Virus record (IMG/VR): IMGVR_UViG_3300024520_000170
Location: 1 to 41,508 of that record
Length of the DNA: 41,508 bases
DNA from: a virus
Strand: one strand, 5' to 3'
Part shown: positions 39,585 to 41,508 of the stretch, in pieces
How the letters are laid out: each line of letters opens with the position of its first letter
How positions within the stretch are numbered: the first letter of the stretch is position 1
Position numbers and translations under genes: made by a program
Notes under the pieces: model-generated
The model's database searches: none
The model's input: only the letters and a program-made list of their open reading frames with translations
Told to the model about the DNA's origin: nothing

Positions 39585-41508
39585 TAACCCTCCACACTCA
39601 TGTCAACAGTATAGCCACATAACTCCACCGGGTACGGCCTGTCAGAACTTATCACAAGTAACGGCTGGATCCCGTACAACCCAGTAGCAACGCACTCCAA
39701 CCATGCTGTGTGTTCCGTGTGTGGAGTGACTTGGTTGCTAGTTAGGTCCAGCGGTACGCCGTCGATTTCCAATCCGTTGACCTTGACGCCCTTGCTCCCA
39801 TTGACATTGACTACGACCGACGAATAGTTCTTCATTCTTCCAAGGGTGGAAGTAACACGAATGCCTGCCACTACTTCAGGAACTCTAGGGGTAACTGAGA
39901 AAGGTATGGCAAGACCTACGGTAGCAGAAGAGGCGGTGGTGCCCATTGAGGCACTGAAGTCCAGCACCCCAGTTGTGTTATCCACCGTTCCGGTACCCTT
40001 GTAAAGGCCATCCGCAACAATGTGCACGACCTGACCCCTTAACGGGTGTCCGGCGGTCACGGTTAGCACGTTGGCAGCAGGGGTTCCAGTGTACGACTGG
40101 TCAAGGTATACGTCACACTCATATCTGGACAGGTGGTACTTATCGGTTCCGTCAATGGCAATATAGAAGTCGTCTCCCGTAGTCGCATTAACGGTGCCCC
40201 CAGTGTTGTAGTGCCTTGCAGGGCATATAGCAGCGCAGATTGGCAACTTCATTCGGCTCCAACCGAATGTCCCCTCCTGCTCATTTACACGGCAGGCAAG
40301 CACTTCCCCGTTCGACAAGCGAACTAGCAATACGGGGTCCTCGTCGCCCTCCCAGACAACCAACTCCTTTATCGTAAGGCCCTTGAACAGGTGTCGGTGG
40401 TCTTCTGTGATATTAAGGCTCATGTACCGCTGGTTATCGAACTTGAACCTTTGCGCCCTTATGGTCCTCATATCTTTTTGAACGTAGAAGATATAGGTCC
40501 CGGCGATCACTGGCCGAACAGTAGCGGATCCGTAAGCACTGTGCCTCTCAACCCCTACGCTTGTAGGAGACAGTGGCGCACCACCTATAGCGAACTCTCC
40601 TGTCGTCGTGCCCAGCATGAGATCTTTACCTGAAGACATCCAGCGAACCAGGCTTCCCCGCATATCATTGACAATGAAGTGCATCGCATCTGGTGAGGTT
40701 CCCCCTAGTGTGAAATCATACTTCGAGGCGGCTGAACTACCAACAACAACCTGAGGGCTCCCCTCGAATCCTGAGAAGTACACACGTCCCTGGTGGCTAG
40801 TGCCGCAAGTGGGAAACCCTACACCCTCCGACCAACCGAGGCTGTACTTTGAAGTAACGCTTTGGTTGGCGGGCGGGGAAATGACATACGCATGATAGTA
40901 TAGGCGGGTATTGGCGGTGGAGTTAGAAGTGCTGCGCTTCTTAGCAGAGAGGGCGAAGGTCCCGCCGTTGAAGTGTACTACTCCTCCCACTTTTGGCTCG
41001 TCCTGTGGGACTACCAAGTCCATGTCGCCACGTGTCCGTGTGTCGAACGCACTCTCGTGGTCTTGTGGTACACTAGCGTGCGTAGCAGCAGAAGAGTAGG
41101 CTACGCCCGTCGGCTTTTCAGTGTTTCCTACATGGATAAACACCTTATCTCCCACCCCTGGGATTGTGTAGTACTGGCTTCCAATCTCCGCCTGTTCTGT
41201 GCCTATCTGGTGAGTCCAGCACAATGTTCTTTCGTACCTCTCGGTCGAACCTGTCTTGTTGACTAGCCTGTAGAGGTCTCCAGTTCCTCCACCTGCTACC
41301 TGCCCCACCCTAGCCACGCCCTCTATGTAGGAGTAGTCATGTTCGGCACCTCCACCAGTGCTTACCGTGCCTTGGTCTCCACTAGTCGGGAACACTGTTC
41401 CTGTCTCCGTTACAATGGCTTCAGTGCTTGGGTCGTAGTACTCCAACCAGTCAGCGAAGGCGTTCATTCCGGCGGGCTGGTTAGGGGGGGCAGTGGTACC
41501 TGAGTCTA
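39584..41508 (-). CDS. Tail nozzle protein, T7 gp12-like, 3' part; 5' end beyond right edge
   Basis: C-terminal 641 codons of the nozzle; the frame is open to the right edge, so the internal ATG at 41467 (MNAFADWLEYY) is not the true start. The remaining N-terminus is at the left end (1459-2980). The text contains RLSNGEVLACRVNEQEGTFGWSRMKLP, RYECDVYLDQSYTG, a VVHIVADGLYKGTG stretch and a C-terminal TEHTAWLECVATGLYGIQPLLVISSDRPYPVELCGYTVDMSVEG. These features recur in podovirus tail tubular B and related 'stabilisation' proteins ('YRYEcDvYLDs...', 'L.gl.vhIvaDG...G', 'P.pvel.g'). The stop overlaps the gp14-like start. Confidence 0.8.
   Translation of the reverse strand, partial: DSGTTAPPNQPAGMNAFADWLEYYDPSTEAIVTETGTVFPTSGDQGTVSTGGGAEHDYSYIEGVARVGQVAGGGTGDLYRLVNKTGSTERYERTLCWTHQIGTEQAEIGSQYYTIPGVGDKVFIHVGNTEKPTGVAYSSAATHASVPQDHESAFDTRTRGDMDLVVPQDEPKVGGVVHFNGGTFALSAKKRSTSNSTANTRLYYHAYVISPPANQSVTSKYSLGWSEGVGFPTCGTSHQGRVYFSGFEGSPQVVVGSSAASKYDFTLGGTSPDAMHFIVNDMRGSLVRWMSSGKDLMLGTTTGEFAIGGAPLSPTSVGVERHSAYGSATVRPVIAGTYIFYVQKDMRTIRAQRFKFDNQRYMSLNITEDHRHLFKGLTIKELVVWEGDEDPVLLVRLSNGEVLACRVNEQEGTFGWSRMKLPICAAICPARHYNTGGTVNATTGDDFYIAIDGTDKYHLSRYECDVYLDQSYTGTPAANVLTVTAGHPLRGQVVHIVADGLYKGTGTVDNTTGVLDFSASMGTTASSATVGLAIPFSVTPRVPEVVAGIRVTSTLGRMKNYSSVVVNVNGSKGVKVNGLEIDGVPLDLTSNQVTPHTEHTAWLECVATGLYGIQPLLVISSDRPYPVELCGYTVDMSVEG
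40051..41508. repeat. Right copy of divergent terminal overlap
   Basis: Second pass over bases 1-1458 with a constant offset and about 53 substitutions. It makes 40,050 bp the unit length and lets the nozzle gene close across the junction. The clustered changes near 40418-40432, 40610-40619, 40905-40930 and 41150-41165 look like strain variation rather than random sequencing error. Confidence 0.9.

Noticed and set aside
39584-41467. Complete 627-aa gene starting at 41467
   Set aside because: The frame is open upstream to the edge and matches residue 522 onward of the nozzle frame at the left end; no ribosome site precedes the ATG.

Overview
The window reads as one complete circular or circularly permuted genome of a tailed phage with T7/BPP-1-like (podovirus) morphology, about 40,050 bp long, followed by a 1,458-base second pass over its start. 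Bases 1-1458 and 40051-41508 align without indels but differ at about 53 positions, so the two ends are strain-level variants of one locus rather than an exact terminal repeat. No integrase, tRNA, RNA polymerase or DNA polymerase gene is visible. The host cannot be named. A lipobox lipoprotein, a T7-type nozzle and ejection-protein set, and G-rich Shine-Dalgarno sites suggest a Gram-negative bacterium.

Late arm (minus strand, 13720 down to 1, then 40050 down to 26083 across the junction). Genes are packed with TAATG or ATGA overlaps: terminase small and large subunits, portal, an unknown protein, a Bbp19-like protein, scaffold, major capsid protein, two small structural proteins, a 931-codon frame that joins a repeat-rich protein to a gp11-like tail adaptor, a gp12-like nozzle that spans the junction, a gp14-like protein, two giant internal virion proteins (1615 and 1682 aa), a holin-like protein, a lipoprotein, and three unknown basic proteins. 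No endolysin is recognisable.

Early arm (plus strand, 13719 to 26046): a zinc-ribbon protein, SSB, two unknown proteins, a PrimPol/SF3 helicase, an ERCC4-type nuclease, a conserved small phage protein, a DUF932-like protein, a GP88-like cysteine protein, two XRE-type regulators, a two-helix membrane peptide, a YqaJ exonuclease and an ERF annealing protein. A single minus-strand gene (17427-17714) interrupts it. The set suits replication started by the phage's own primase-helicase using a host polymerase, plus exonuclease/annealase recombination.

The least ordinary part is 18.3-20.6 kb. It holds (i) an 11-bp tandem repeat that is also a chain of overlapping mini-ORFs, (ii) 18 direct copies of TTATCGG at about 16-bp spacing, a probable iteron origin, followed by an AT-rich tract with a perfect 11-bp inverted repeat, and (iii) a gene-free stretch of about 718 bases filled with stems, including an 18-bp stem closing a 100-base domain, which is a candidate large structured RNA. 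A 16-bp motif that contains a start codon recurs at 18.3, 18.5 and 23.2-23.3 kb, the last time as a perfect inverted repeat just upstream of the two XRE genes.

The two arms start on overlapping ATG codons (CATG at 13718-13721) and converge on a hairpin at 26052-26084, so the whole genome is two opposed transcription units.
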